DNA of 26,676 nucleotides, taken from Streptomyces aureocirculatus (lineage in GTDB: Bacteria; Actinomycetota; Actinomycetes; Streptomycetales; Streptomycetaceae). The notes below the pieces were generated by a model, which did no database searches, had not been told where the DNA came from, and saw nothing but the letters and a program-made list of their open reading frames with translations. Below, piece by piece: positions 14,798 through 21,471 of this stretch (positions are counted from its first letter, which is position 1; the number at the start of each line of letters is the position of its first letter). The position numbers were made by a program, and so were the translations under genes. Location: positions 1 to 26,676 of the forward strand of contig NZ_JOAP01000069.1 of assembly GCF_000720475.1 (NCBI RefSeq), read 5' to 3'.

Positions 14798-15427
14798 ACC
14801 GGCAACCGGCAGACGAGCTGGGCGTTCGCCGACGCCTTTGTCGCCGAGGACGAGGCGCTGCGCTGGGCCCGGGACCGGGCGCGGGACGCGGGGCTGCGCT
14901 CCGTGTCGCCCGGAACCGGCGCCGCGCTGGGGATGCTGGCCGCCACCGTGGAAGCCAAGGCGGTCGCCGAGATCGGTACGGGCACGGGAGTGTCGGGCAT
15001 CCACCTGCTGCACGGGATGCGGCCCGACGGCGTACTGACCACGGTCGATCCGGAGCCGGAGCGCCAGCAGTTCGCCCGCACGGCCTTCCAGGCCGCGGGC
15101 TTCGCCGCCAATCGCGCCCGCTTCATCCCCGGCCGCGCCCTCGATGTGCTGCCGCGCCTCGCGGACGGCGGCTACGACCTGGTGTTCTGCGACGGTGACC
15201 GCACGGAGTGCCTCGACTACCTCGCTGAATCGTTGCGCCTGCTCCGCCCCGGCGGACTCGTCTGCTTCGAGGGCGTCTTCGCCGACGGCAGGACCGTGGA
15301 CTCCGGTCCGCAGCCCGTGGAGGTGCTGCGGCTGCGGGAACTGCTGCGGGCCGTGCGCGAGAGCCAGGATCTCGTGCCCTCGCTGCTCCCGGTGGGCGAC
15401 GGCCTGCTCTGCGCCGTCAAAAGATAG
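14795..15427 (+). CDS. SAM-dependent O-methyltransferase
   Basis: 210 residues from the ATT. This is a class I methyltransferase of the CCoAMT/catechol-O-methyltransferase type: SAM-binding motif I is VAEIGTGTGVSGIHLL (about residues 58-73), acidic motif II follows at LTTVDPEPERQ, and the metal/substrate region at YDLVFCDGDRTECLDYL and LRPGGLVCFEGVF. The substrate is unknown. The frame is open back to 14642, but the conserved part begins at ITGNRQTSW. The codon there is ATT with a strong AGGAGAGG in front, so initiation at ATT is proposed; the nearest conventional starts (for example ATG at 14681) would add about 38 residues without family resemblance. It reads away from the sigma gene, as Rv1220c does from sigE in M. 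tuberculosis, so it may share its control. Confidence 0.85.
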   Translation: MTGNRQTSWAFADAFVAEDEALRWARDRARDAGLRSVSPGTGAALGMLAATVEAKAVAEIGTGTGVSGIHLLHGMRPDGVLTTVDPEPERQQFARTAFQAAGFAANRARFIPGRALDVLPRLADGGYDLVFCDGDRTECLDYLAESLRLLRPGGLVCFEGVFADGRTVDSGPQPVEVLRLRELLRAVRESQDLVPSLLPVGDGLLCAVKR

Positions 15428-15479
15428 CGGTCACCGGGCAGGACGGCCGCCGCACGCAGGGCCGTCCGGGTGACCCGCT
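15426..15479 (+). terminator. Two-part hairpin terminator after the methyltransferase
   Basis: Right after the TAG: GGTCACC (15429-15435) pairs with GGTGACC (15469-15475), and GGACGGCC (15441-15448) with GGCCGTCC (15460-15467). Outer AGC/GCT pairs extend the stem. Confidence 0.7.
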
Positions 15480-15636
15480 CCCGCGGGGTGCGGGCCAGAG
15501 CTCCCGGGACGGGCCGCGAAACGAGACCTTCGACCCGAACATTCAGGCCTTTCGCCTCGGCGGAATCCGGTCGCTCCCCCACCCGCCCCCGGGAAACGCG
15601 GGCCGCCGTTCCGGCCGCCCGCCCCCGGGCACAGCA

Positions 15637-15668
15637 CTGCCCCGGCTCGTCGTACGATGCCGGGGCAG
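15637..15668 (-). terminator. Hairpin terminator after the DUF3117 gene
   Basis: A perfect 10-bp inverted repeat CTGCCCCGGC / GCCGGGGCAG around a 12-nt loop, 37 bp beyond the stop of the minus-strand DUF3117 gene. Confidence 0.65.
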
Positions 15669-15704
15669 CTCAAAAGTGTGGTGCACCGTGTGGACGCCTA
15701 CGCG

Positions 15705-15872
15705 TCAGCCGACAACCTTCTTCAGGGCGTCGCCGAGGGCGTCGGCCTCGTCGGGGGTCAGTTCGACGACAAGTCGACCGCCGCCTTCGAGCGGAACGCG
15801 CATGACGATGCCCCGCCCCTCCTTGGTCACCTCGAGCGGGCCGTCGCCCGTCCGCGGCTTCATGGCCGCCAT
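15705..15872 (-). CDS. DUF3117 small conserved protein
   Basis: 55 residues: MAAMKPRTGDGPLEVTKEG, then a beta-type stretch (IVMRVPLEGGGRLVVELT) and an acidic helix (DEADALGDALKKVVG). This is the complete DUF3117 family, small cytoplasmic proteins found throughout actinobacteria; the M. tuberculosis member is Rv1211. The function is not known. I chose the ATG at 15872, with GGAAGGGG about 8 nt upstream. A longer frame upstream adds residues with no family match, and a second ATG lies three codons in. It stands alone on the minus strand between the methyltransferase and the crotonase gene, which reads the other way from a shared 324-bp gap. Confidence 0.9.
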   Translation of the reverse strand: MAAMKPRTGDGPLEVTKEGRGIVMRVPLEGGGRLVVELTPDEADALGDALKKVVG

Positions 15873-16196
15873 GCTCGTTCCCCTTCCTGAAACCAGCTTG
15901 TCGCAGCCGACAACCCAGGTGTCACCGGCATCGAACACATTGCTTCCAGGTCATTATCCCGCATCGCGGGACCCGATGACCAACATCGGTCTGCATCGCT
16001 TGCGCAACGCGCGCCCGCAAAACCACTCAATTCGGCGATGTGACTGCAATACTTCGCCGCCCCACACGCTTCTGCCGCCCCACACACTTTGACGCAGGTC
16101 ACATCGGAGACCGCGTTCCGGCAGCCGATGATCTAGGTCATGCTGGCAGCCAGGACAGCCAGGACCAGTTATCCCGGACCAGCGGAGGGGACCACC
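15873..16196. promoter_or_regulatory. Divergent intergenic region with inverted and direct repeats
   Basis: 324 bp between the DUF3117 and crotonase starts with lower GC than its surroundings. It holds CCCGC-ATC-GCGGG near 15958; a 9-bp inverted repeat CGATGTGAC (16036-16044) / GTCACATCG (16098-16106); and between these arms a direct repeat GCCGCCCCACACNCTT (16056-16071 and 16074-16089, period 18). TTGACG at 16089-16094 is a possible -35, but no -10 follows at normal spacing. It is a plausible regulator-binding region; the target is unknown. Confidence 0.4.
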
Positions 16197-16997
16197 ATGG
16201 CCGACGCCGTGCTCTACGAGGTGAGCGACGGGCTCGCGACGATCACGCTGAACCGCCCCGACGCGATGAACGCCATGAACATCGAGGCGAAGGTCGCCCT
16301 GCGGGCGGCCGCGCGCTCAGCGGCGGCCGACCCCGCGGTGCGCGCGGTACTGCTGACCGCGACCGGGCGCGCCTTCTGCGTGGGCCAGGACCTCAAGGAG
16401 CACGTGGGCCTGCTCGCGGCGGACCGGGAGAGCGGCTCCGGGCAGACGATGAGCACCGTGCGCGAGCACTACAACCCGATCGTGCGGGCCCTGACCGGCA
16501 TGCCCAAGCCGGTCGTGGCGGGCGTCAACGGCGTGGCGGCCGGCGCGGGCCTCGGTTTCGCGCTCGCCGCCGACCACCGGATCGTCGCGGACACGGCGTC
16601 GTTCAACACGTCCTTCGCGGGGGTCGCGCTGACCGCGGACTCCGGTGTCTCCTGGACCCTGTCCCGTCTGATCGGCCCGAGCCGCGCCGCCGACCTGCTG
16701 CTCTTCCCGCGCAGCATCAAGGCTGCGGAGGCGTACGACCTGGGCATCGCCAACCGGGTCGTGCCCGCGGCCGACCTCGCGGAGGAGGCCCTGAAGACGG
16801 CGAGGACGCTGGCTCAGGGCCCGACGCTGGCCTACGGAGCGATCAAAGAATCGCTCGCCTTCGCCGCCGGTCACACCCTGGACGAGACCCTGGACAAGGA
16901 GGACGAGCTACAGACCGGGGCGGGCGCCTCCGAGGACCACGCGATCGCGGTCCAGGCCTTCCTCGACAAGGCCGCGCCGAAGTACCTGGGCCGCTAG
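16197..16997 (+). CDS. Enoyl-CoA hydratase/isomerase (crotonase family, PaaG-like)
   Basis: 266 residues, a normal crotonase length. It has the CoA-binding start ATITLNRPDAMNAMN, the first oxyanion-hole segment GRAFCVGQDLKEH (about 57-69), the second GVNGVAAGAGLGFALAADHRI (about 107-128), and FAGVALTADSGVSWTLSRLIG with Asp148. The Asp in the xxDSG position matches the PaaG-type isomerases of phenylacetate breakdown, and the usual hydratase Glu pair is not evident. It probably acts on a short-chain or aromatic-ring-derived acyl-CoA in the cytoplasm; the exact substrate cannot be told, and no other paa gene is nearby. The ATG has GGAGGGG 7 nt upstream. It converges with tag, with 17 bp between the stops. 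Confidence 0.88.
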   Translation: MADAVLYEVSDGLATITLNRPDAMNAMNIEAKVALRAAARSAAADPAVRAVLLTATGRAFCVGQDLKEHVGLLAADRESGSGQTMSTVREHYNPIVRALTGMPKPVVAGVNGVAAGAGLGFALAADHRIVADTASFNTSFAGVALTADSGVSWTLSRLIGPSRAADLLLFPRSIKAAEAYDLGIANRVVPAADLAEEALKTARTLAQGPTLAYGAIKESLAFAAGHTLDETLDKEDELQTGAGASEDHAIAVQAFLDKAAPKYLGR

Positions 16998-17014
16998 GGC
17001 CTGTCGTACGGACC

Positions 17015-17605
17015 TCAGGCGCCGGTCGTCCCGCGGGCCACGCAGTCCACGAGGTGGTCGTTCACCAGGCCGCAGGCCTGCATCAGGGCATACGCGGTGG
17101 TGGGGCCGACGAAGCGCAGGCCGCGCTTCTTGAGGGCCTTGGACAGGGCCGTCGACTCGTCGGTGACTGGGGGCACGTCGGCGAGCGTCCGCGGCGCCGG
17201 GCGGCCGACGGGGTCCGGCGCGAACGACCAGATCAGCTCGTCCAGTTCACCCGCGGGCCAGCCGGCGAGCACACGCGCGTTGGCGAGCGTCGCGTCCACC
17301 TTCGCGCGGTTGCGGATGATGCCCGCGTCGGCGAGCAGCCGCTCGCGGTCGGCGTCCCCGAACTCCGCCACCGCGGCGATCCCGAAGCCGGAGAACGCGG
17401 CACGGAAGCCCTCGCGGCGGCGCAGGATCGTGATCCAGGACAGGCCCGACTGGAAGGCCTCCAGGGAGAGTCGCTCGAACAGGGCGTCGTCGCCGTGGAC
17501 GGGACGGCCCCACTCCGTGTCGTGGTACGCCACGTAGTCCTCGGTGGACAGGCCCCACGGGCAGCGCAGGCCGCCGTCGGGGCCCGCGATCGCGCCGCTG
17601 CTCAC
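17015..17605 (-). CDS. tag: DNA-3-methyladenine glycosylase I
   Basis: 196 residues. The Tag family removes 3-methyladenine from alkylated DNA. The N-terminus has RCPWG and YVAYHDTEWGRPVHGDDALFE, followed by FQSGLSWITILRRREGFRAAF. The zinc ligands match the family spacing: Cys15 and His28 (13 apart) and His184 and Cys188 (NDHLVDC). The start GTG at 17605 overlaps the TGA of the upstream DivIVA-like gene by 4 bp (GTGA), with GGAGGGCGACCA in front, so it is translationally coupled to it. In mycobacteria tagA (Rv1210) likewise follows the DivIVA-like gene Rv1209. Confidence 0.94.
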   Translation of the reverse strand: MSSGAIAGPDGGLRCPWGLSTEDYVAYHDTEWGRPVHGDDALFERLSLEAFQSGLSWITILRRREGFRAAFSGFGIAAVAEFGDADRERLLADAGIIRNRAKVDATLANARVLAGWPAGELDELIWSFAPDPVGRPAPRTLADVPPVTDESTALSKALKKRGLRFVGPTTAYALMQACGLVNDHLVDCVARGTTGA

Positions 17606-18057
17606 TGGTCGCCCTCCGGCCCGTCGGTGTACCCGGGGCGCCCGGGGTGCTGCGGTGGGGCGGGGCGGGCGTCGGCGGGGGCGCCCTGCTGGTCCTCTCC
17701 GCGGTACTCACCGCCGCCGTACCCCTTCAGGAGCCCGGGTCCTGCGACCGCCGTGGCCTGGGCGCCTGCGAGGGCGGCCTCCAGCTCGGCGATCCGCGCG
17801 TCCCGCTCGGCGAGCTCCGCGCTGAGACGGTCGAGCGCCTCGTCCACGTCCAGCATCCGATAGCCGCGGACCGTCATCGGGAAGCGCACCGAGTCCACGT
17901 CGGCGCGGCGCAGCGGGCGGTCCGGCGGCAGCGGGTCGGTCAGCCGCTCCGGCGCCACCTCGGGCAGGCCGCCGCTCTCCCCGCCGCCGAGGACGGCGAG
18001 CGTCACCGCTCCGACCACGACGACGAGGGCGATGACCAGGAACAGGAACATGACCAT
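17602..18057 (-). CDS. DivIVA-domain membrane protein
   Basis: 151 residues. An N-terminal transmembrane helix (about residues 3-24, FLFLVIALVVVVGAVTLAVL) is followed by a linker, then the DivIVA-like N-motif VRFPMTVRGYRMLDVDEALDRL (about 58-79) and a short coiled coil (SAELAERDARIAELEAAL). The tail is Gly/Pro/Gln-rich. DivIVA domains bind curved membrane and recruit growth or division proteins; this small membrane-tethered form (Rv1209-like) has no established role. The ATG at 18057 follows GGGGA by 6 nt, and an ATG two codons on is also possible. It overlaps tag by 4 bp and reads away from folP, with 150 bp between. Confidence 0.8.
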   Translation of the reverse strand: MVMFLFLVIALVVVVGAVTLAVLGGGESGGLPEVAPERLTDPLPPDRPLRRADVDSVRFPMTVRGYRMLDVDEALDRLSAELAERDARIAELEAALAGAQATAVAGPGLLKGYGGGEYRGEDQQGAPADARPAPPQHPGRPGYTDGPEGDQ

Positions 18058-18207
18058 CTGCGGTCCCCACGCTCGGATGCCGGACCGCTGCGCGGACCGG
18101 CACGGAAACTGTCTGGCACCGATCGTGCCATGTGCCTGTGACAGTTAAGGTCGCAGGCGGCCGGACCGCGAGGCCGGCCGACGGAACGACAGGGAGGCTC
18201 ACAGGGG

Positions 18208-19068
18208 ATGCTCAGCCTTGGCAGGCGCGTGTTCGAGGCGCACGAACCGGTGATCATGGCGATCGTCAACCGGACCCCGGACTCCTTCTACGACCAGGGC
18301 GCCACCTTCCGCGACGAGCCCGCGCTCGCACGCGTGGAGCAGGCGGTGGCCGAAGGTGCCGCGATCATCGACATCGGCGGGGTCAAGGCCGGTCCCGGTG
18401 CTGAGGTGACCGCCGAGGAGGAGGTGCGGCGCACCGTCGGCTTCGTCGCCGAGGTGCGGCGGCGCTTCCCCGATGTCGTCATCAGCGTCGACACCTGGCG
18501 GCACGAGGTGGGCGAGGCCGTGTGCGACGTCGGGGCTGATCTCCTCAACGACGCGTGGGGCGGCGTCGATCCGCGGCTCGCGGAGGTCGCCGCGCGGTAC
18601 GGGGTGGGGCTCGTGTGCACCCACGCCGGGGGCGCGGAGCCGCGTACCCGGCCCCATCGGGTCGAGTACGAGGACGTCGTCGCCGACATCCTCCGGGTGA
18701 CCGTGGGGCTTGCCGAGCGGGCCGTGGAACTCGGGGTGCCGCGGGAGTCGGTCCTCATCGATCCCGGGCACGACTTCGGGAAGAACACGCGGCACTCCCT
18801 GGAGGCCACGCGGCGGCTTCCGGAGCTGGTGGCCACGGGGTGGCCCGTGCTCGTCTCCCTCTCCAACAAGGATTTCGTCGGGGAGACGTTGGACACGCCC
18901 CTCAAGGAGCGGGTCGTGGGGACCCTGGCCACGACCGCGGTGTCCGCGTGGCTGGGGGCGCAGGTGTATCGCGTCCACGAGGTCGCCGAGACCCGGCAGG
19001 TCGTCGACATGGTCGCCACCATCGCCGGCCACCGCCCGCCTGCGGTGGCGCGTCGCGGCTTGGCGTAG
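18208..19068 (+). CDS. folP2: Dihydropteroate synthase paralogue, FolP2 type
   Basis: 286 residues with the DHPS TIM-barrel motifs: MAIVNRTPDSFYDQG (residues 17-31), IIDIGGVKAGPG (53-64), VISVDTWR, LLNDAWGG, LIDPGHDFGK and LVSLSNKDFVGETL. In true folate DHPS the second motif reads GGESTRPG and the last SRKSF. Here they are GGVKAGPG and SNKDF, changes in the loops that bind p-aminobenzoate and pterin. The mycobacterial FolP2 (Rv1207) has, from memory, the same kind of change and lacks DHPS activity, so this protein probably does something else. The ATG at 18208 has GGGAGG about 10 nt upstream. It converges with the LOG gene across a large inverted repeat. Confidence 0.85.
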   Translation: MLSLGRRVFEAHEPVIMAIVNRTPDSFYDQGATFRDEPALARVEQAVAEGAAIIDIGGVKAGPGAEVTAEEEVRRTVGFVAEVRRRFPDVVISVDTWRHEVGEAVCDVGADLLNDAWGGVDPRLAEVAARYGVGLVCTHAGGAEPRTRPHRVEYEDVVADILRVTVGLAERAVELGVPRESVLIDPGHDFGKNTRHSLEATRRLPELVATGWPVLVSLSNKDFVGETLDTPLKERVVGTLATTAVSAWLGAQVYRVHEVAETRQVVDMVATIAGHRPPAVARRGLA

Positions 19069-19070
19069 AC

Positions 19071-19172
19071 CTCCGCGGGGCGCCCCGGACCCGCCCCTTC
19101 TCCGAAACCGGGGCTCTGCCCCGGACCCCGTTGTCGGCGCTCCGCGCCTCGTCCTCAATCGCCGGACGGGCT
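19071..19172 (-). repeat. Dispersed intergenic repeat, copy 4 (left arm of large palindrome)
   Basis: A full-length copy of about 100 bp in inverted orientation, starting two bases after the folP2 stop. It contains the hairpin CCGGGGC-TCT-GCCCCGG and ends with the reverse complement of the core AGCCCGTCCGGC. It pairs along nearly its whole length with 19258-19359. Confidence 0.8.
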
Positions 19173-19183
19173 AAATGATTCGC

Positions 19184-19255
19184 GCCGCACCAGAAGACTT
19201 CGCCGCACCAGAAGACTTCGCCGCGCCGGGAGACTTCGCCGCACCGGCGAAAGTT
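19184..19255 (+). repeat. 18-bp tandem repeat between the arms
   Basis: Unit GCCGCACCAGAAGACTTC: copies at 19184-19201 and 19202-19219 are identical, 19220-19237 has a few changes, and 19238-19255 is degenerate. It lies exactly in the loop between the two inverted copies of the dispersed repeat. Confidence 0.85.
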
Positions 19256-19257
19256 TC

Positions 19258-19359
19258 AGCCCGTCCGGCGTTTGAGGACGAGGCCGCAGGCCGATACGGG
19301 GTCTGGGGCGGAGCCCCAGGATCGGAGAAGGGGCGGGACTGGGGCGCCCCGCGAGGAGA
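19258..19359 (+). repeat. Dispersed intergenic repeat, copy 5 (right arm of large palindrome)
   Basis: A full-length copy. The core AGCCCGTCCGGCGTTTGAGG is at its left end, the hairpin CTGGGGC-GGA-GCCCCAG near 19303-19319, and GGGGCGCCCC near 19341-19350. It ends about 6 bp before the stop codon of the minus-strand LOG gene. Confidence 0.8.
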
Positions 19360-19364
19360 CACTC

Positions 19365-20114
19365 CTACCGGCCGACCTCCTTGGTCACCAACCGCACCGC
19401 CTCCTCCACCTCGTCCGTCACATGGAACAGCAGCAGATCCTTCTCGGAGGCCTTGCCCTGGGCGACCACGGTGTCGCGGAGCCAGTCGACGAGGCCGCCC
19501 CAGTAGGCGGTGCCGAAGAGGACGATCGGGAAGCGGGTGACCTTGCGGGTCTGGACGAGGGTGAGGGCCTCGAAGAGTTCGTCGAGGGTGCCGAGGCCGC
19601 CGGGGAGGACCACGAAGCCCTGGGCGTACTTCACGAACATCGTCTTGCGGACGAAGAAGTAGCGGAAGTTCACACCGATGTCGACGTGCGGGTTGAGCCC
19701 CTGCTCGAAGGGGAGCTCGATGCCGAGGCCGACGGAGATGCCCTTGGCCTCGCGGGCCCCCTTGTTGGCGGCCTCCATGGCGCCGGGACCACCCCCGGTG
19801 ATCACGGCGAAGCCCGCCTCGACCAGGGCCTTGCCGATCCGCACCCCGGCCTCGTACTCGGCGGAGCCGGACCGCGTGCGGGCCGAGCCGAAGACGCTGA
19901 TGGCGCTGGGGAGCTCGGCGAGCGCTCCGAAGCCCTCGACGAACTCGGACTGGATGCGCATGACCCGCCAGGGGTCGGTGTGCACCCACTCCGCGTCCCC
20001 CTCGGTGTCGAGCAGCCGCTGATCGGTGGTGCCGGGTGTGATCTGATCCCGTCTGCGCACCACGGGACCCAGGTGCTGCTCCTCCGGCGGACCCTGCGCT
20101 TCCGGATTGCCCAT
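19365..20114 (-). CDS. LOG-family protein (TIGR00730, cytokinin-riboside-phosphate phosphoribohydrolase type)
   Basis: 249 residues. The Rossmann-like fold carries the family motifs ISVFGSART (about 72-80), VITGGGPGAMEAANKGA (about 105-121) and PGGLGTLDELFEA (about 170-182); the PGGxGTxxE motif is catalytic in LOG enzymes, which split nucleoside monophosphates to release the base. The N-terminus has about 60 extra polar residues, as in the longer subgroup. The natural substrate in Streptomyces is not known, and the mycobacterial LOG Rv1205 makes cytokinins. I chose the ATG at 20114; another ATG two codons upstream sits right against GGAAGGGG. It follows dapE on the same strand, with a 19-bp repeat in between. 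Confidence 0.85.
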   Translation of the reverse strand: MGNPEAQGPPEEQHLGPVVRRRDQITPGTTDQRLLDTEGDAEWVHTDPWRVMRIQSEFVEGFGALAELPSAISVFGSARTRSGSAEYEAGVRIGKALVEAGFAVITGGGPGAMEAANKGAREAKGISVGLGIELPFEQGLNPHVDIGVNFRYFFVRKTMFVKYAQGFVVLPGGLGTLDELFEALTLVQTRKVTRFPIVLFGTAYWGGLVDWLRDTVVAQGKASEKDLLLFHVTDEVEEAVRLVTKEVGR

Positions 20115-20190
20115 GAACATCCCCTTCCTTGCCGACGTACGTTGTGCCACTTCAGCGTAGGTCCAAGGGCGTTACACGGGGCACAACTCC

Positions 20191-20247
20191 AGGAGTCAGG
20201 AGGTCAGCCAGGAGTCAGGAGGTCAGCCAGGAGTCAGGAGGTCAGCC
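20191..20247 (-). repeat. 19-bp tandem repeat across the dapE stop codon
   Basis: Three perfect copies of AGGAGTCAGGAGGTCAGCC (20191-20209, 20210-20228, 20229-20247). The copy at 20229-20247 contains the dapE stop codon (20234-20236) and its last codons. The other two extend into the gap before the LOG gene. The period is not a multiple of three. Confidence 0.9.
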
Positions 20248-21364
20248 AGGAGCGGAGCCGGGACTCCGCCTCCGGGATCAGGGTCACGTCGACACGCTCG
20301 TCCACCTTGTGGGCCAGGAGCGGGTTGCCGGGTCCGTAGTTGACCGCGGGCACGCCGAGCGCGCTGAAACGGGAGACGTCCGTCCAGCCGTACTTGGGGC
20401 GGGCCTCACCGCCGACCGCCGCCATGAAGGCCGCCGCCGCGGGGTGGGTGAGGCCGGGGCGGGCGCCGCCGGTGTGGTCGTCGACGACGAACTCCTCGAC
20501 CCCGCAGTCCGCGAAGTACTCGCGTACGAAGGCCTCGGCCTCCTCGGGGGTGCGGTCCGGCGCGTAACGGAAGTTGACGGTGACGGTGCACGCGTCGGGG
20601 ATGACGTTGGTGGCGACGCCGCCCTCGATACGGACGGCGTTGAGGCCCTCGTGGTAGCGCAGCCCGTCGACCAGCGGCGTGCGCGCTTCGTACGCGGCCA
20701 GCTTCGCCAGGATCGGGGCGGCCGTGTGGATCGCGTTGGACCCCATCCACGCGCGCGCGGAGTGCGCCCTTTCCCCCTTGGTCCTCAGCAGGACGCGCAG
20801 GGTGCCCTGGCAGCCGCCCTCCACCTGGCCGTCGGTGGGTTCCAGGAGGACCGCGAAGTCGCCCTGGAGCCAGTCGGGGTGCGCGTCGGCGATGTGGCCG
20901 AGTCCGTTCAGGTGCGCGGCGACCTCTTCGTTGTCGTAGAAGACGAAGGTCAGGTCGCGGTTCGGCTCGGTGACCGTCTGCGCGAGGCGCAGTTGCACCG
21001 CGACGCCCGACTTCATGTCGCAGGTGCCGCAGCCCCACAGCACGCCGTCCGCGTCCAGGCGGGAGGGGACGTTGGGCGGGTCCTCGGCGATCGGCACGGT
21101 GTCGATGTGCCCGGCGAGGATCACGCGCTCGGCGCGGCCCAGGTTCGTGCGTGCCACCACGTTGTTGCCGTGCCGGTCGACCGTGAGGTGCCCCAGCGGG
21201 CGCAGGGCCGCCTCGATCGCGTCCGCGAGCGCTTTCTCCGCGCCGCTCGGCGAGGGGATGTCGACGAGGGCCGCGGTCAGCGCGGCGGCGTCGAGCGTGA
21301 GGTCGAGCGGGGCCGTGCCTTCCGGCGCGGTCCGAGCGGTGGAGTGAGCTGGCGTCCGGTCCAT
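20234..21364 (-). CDS. dapE: Succinyl-diaminopimelate desuccinylase
   Basis: 376 residues, M20 metallopeptidase family, actinobacterial DapE type. It cleaves N-succinyl-LL-2,6-diaminopimelate in lysine and peptidoglycan precursor synthesis. Metal-binding and catalytic residues are visible: His86 (AGHIDTVP), Asp116 (CGTCDMKSG), Glu146 and Glu147 (YDNEEV) and His352 (LAHKVDERV), with a dimerisation domain between. The open frame extends upstream to 21736, but family similarity begins near [22 protein letters not shown]. The ATG at 21364 has no ribosome site, and a TAGGGT box lies 7 nt before it, suggesting a leaderless start. dapC lies 2 kb away in the same orientation. The very end of the gene is part of a 19-bp tandem repeat. 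Confidence 0.93.
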   Translation of the reverse strand: MDRTPAHSTARTAPEGTAPLDLTLDAAALTAALVDIPSPSGAEKALADAIEAALRPLGHLTVDRHGNNVVARTNLGRAERVILAGHIDTVPIAEDPPNVPSRLDADGVLWGCGTCDMKSGVAVQLRLAQTVTEPNRDLTFVFYDNEEVAAHLNGLGHIADAHPDWLQGDFAVLLEPTDGQVEGGCQGTLRVLLRTKGERAHSARAWMGSNAIHTAAPILAKLAAYEARTPLVDGLRYHEGLNAVRIEGGVATNVIPDACTVTVNFRYAPDRTPEEAEAFVREYFADCGVEEFVVDDHTGGARPGLTHPAAAAFMAAVGGEARPKYGWTDVSRFSALGVPAVNYGPGNPLLAHKVDERVDVTLIPEAESRLRSWLTS

Positions 21365-21458
21365 GGCTTTGACCCTAACGCGCCGCTCCGTGGGGCTCCG
21401 GTCCGCGTCGCCACGCCTCGCCCCGCGCGGCCGTCCCCGCGCTGTCGGTGGGCTCCAG

Positions 21459-21464
21459 TACGGT
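21459..21464 (+). promoter_or_regulatory. -10 box TACGGT for a leaderless GTG start
   Basis: TACGGT is followed by 7 nt and the GTG at 21472, with no Shine-Dalgarno sequence. This is the same spacing type as at 4233 and 7717. Confidence 0.45.
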
Positions 21465-21471
21465 GGTTCGC

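Noticed and set aside
16140..16196. Earlier start for the crotonase at 16140
   Set aside because: The added residues have no family resemblance and no ribosome site, while the ATG at 16197 follows GGAGGGG.
19175..19540. Plus-strand ORF with AAPEDF repeats
   Set aside because: It is the translation of the 18-bp intergenic tandem repeat running into the antisense of the LOG gene, and it has no ribosome site.
19184..20247. CRISPR-like repeat arrays (18-bp and 19-bp repeats)
   Set aside because: Repeats are head-to-tail with no spacers, and no cas genes are present.
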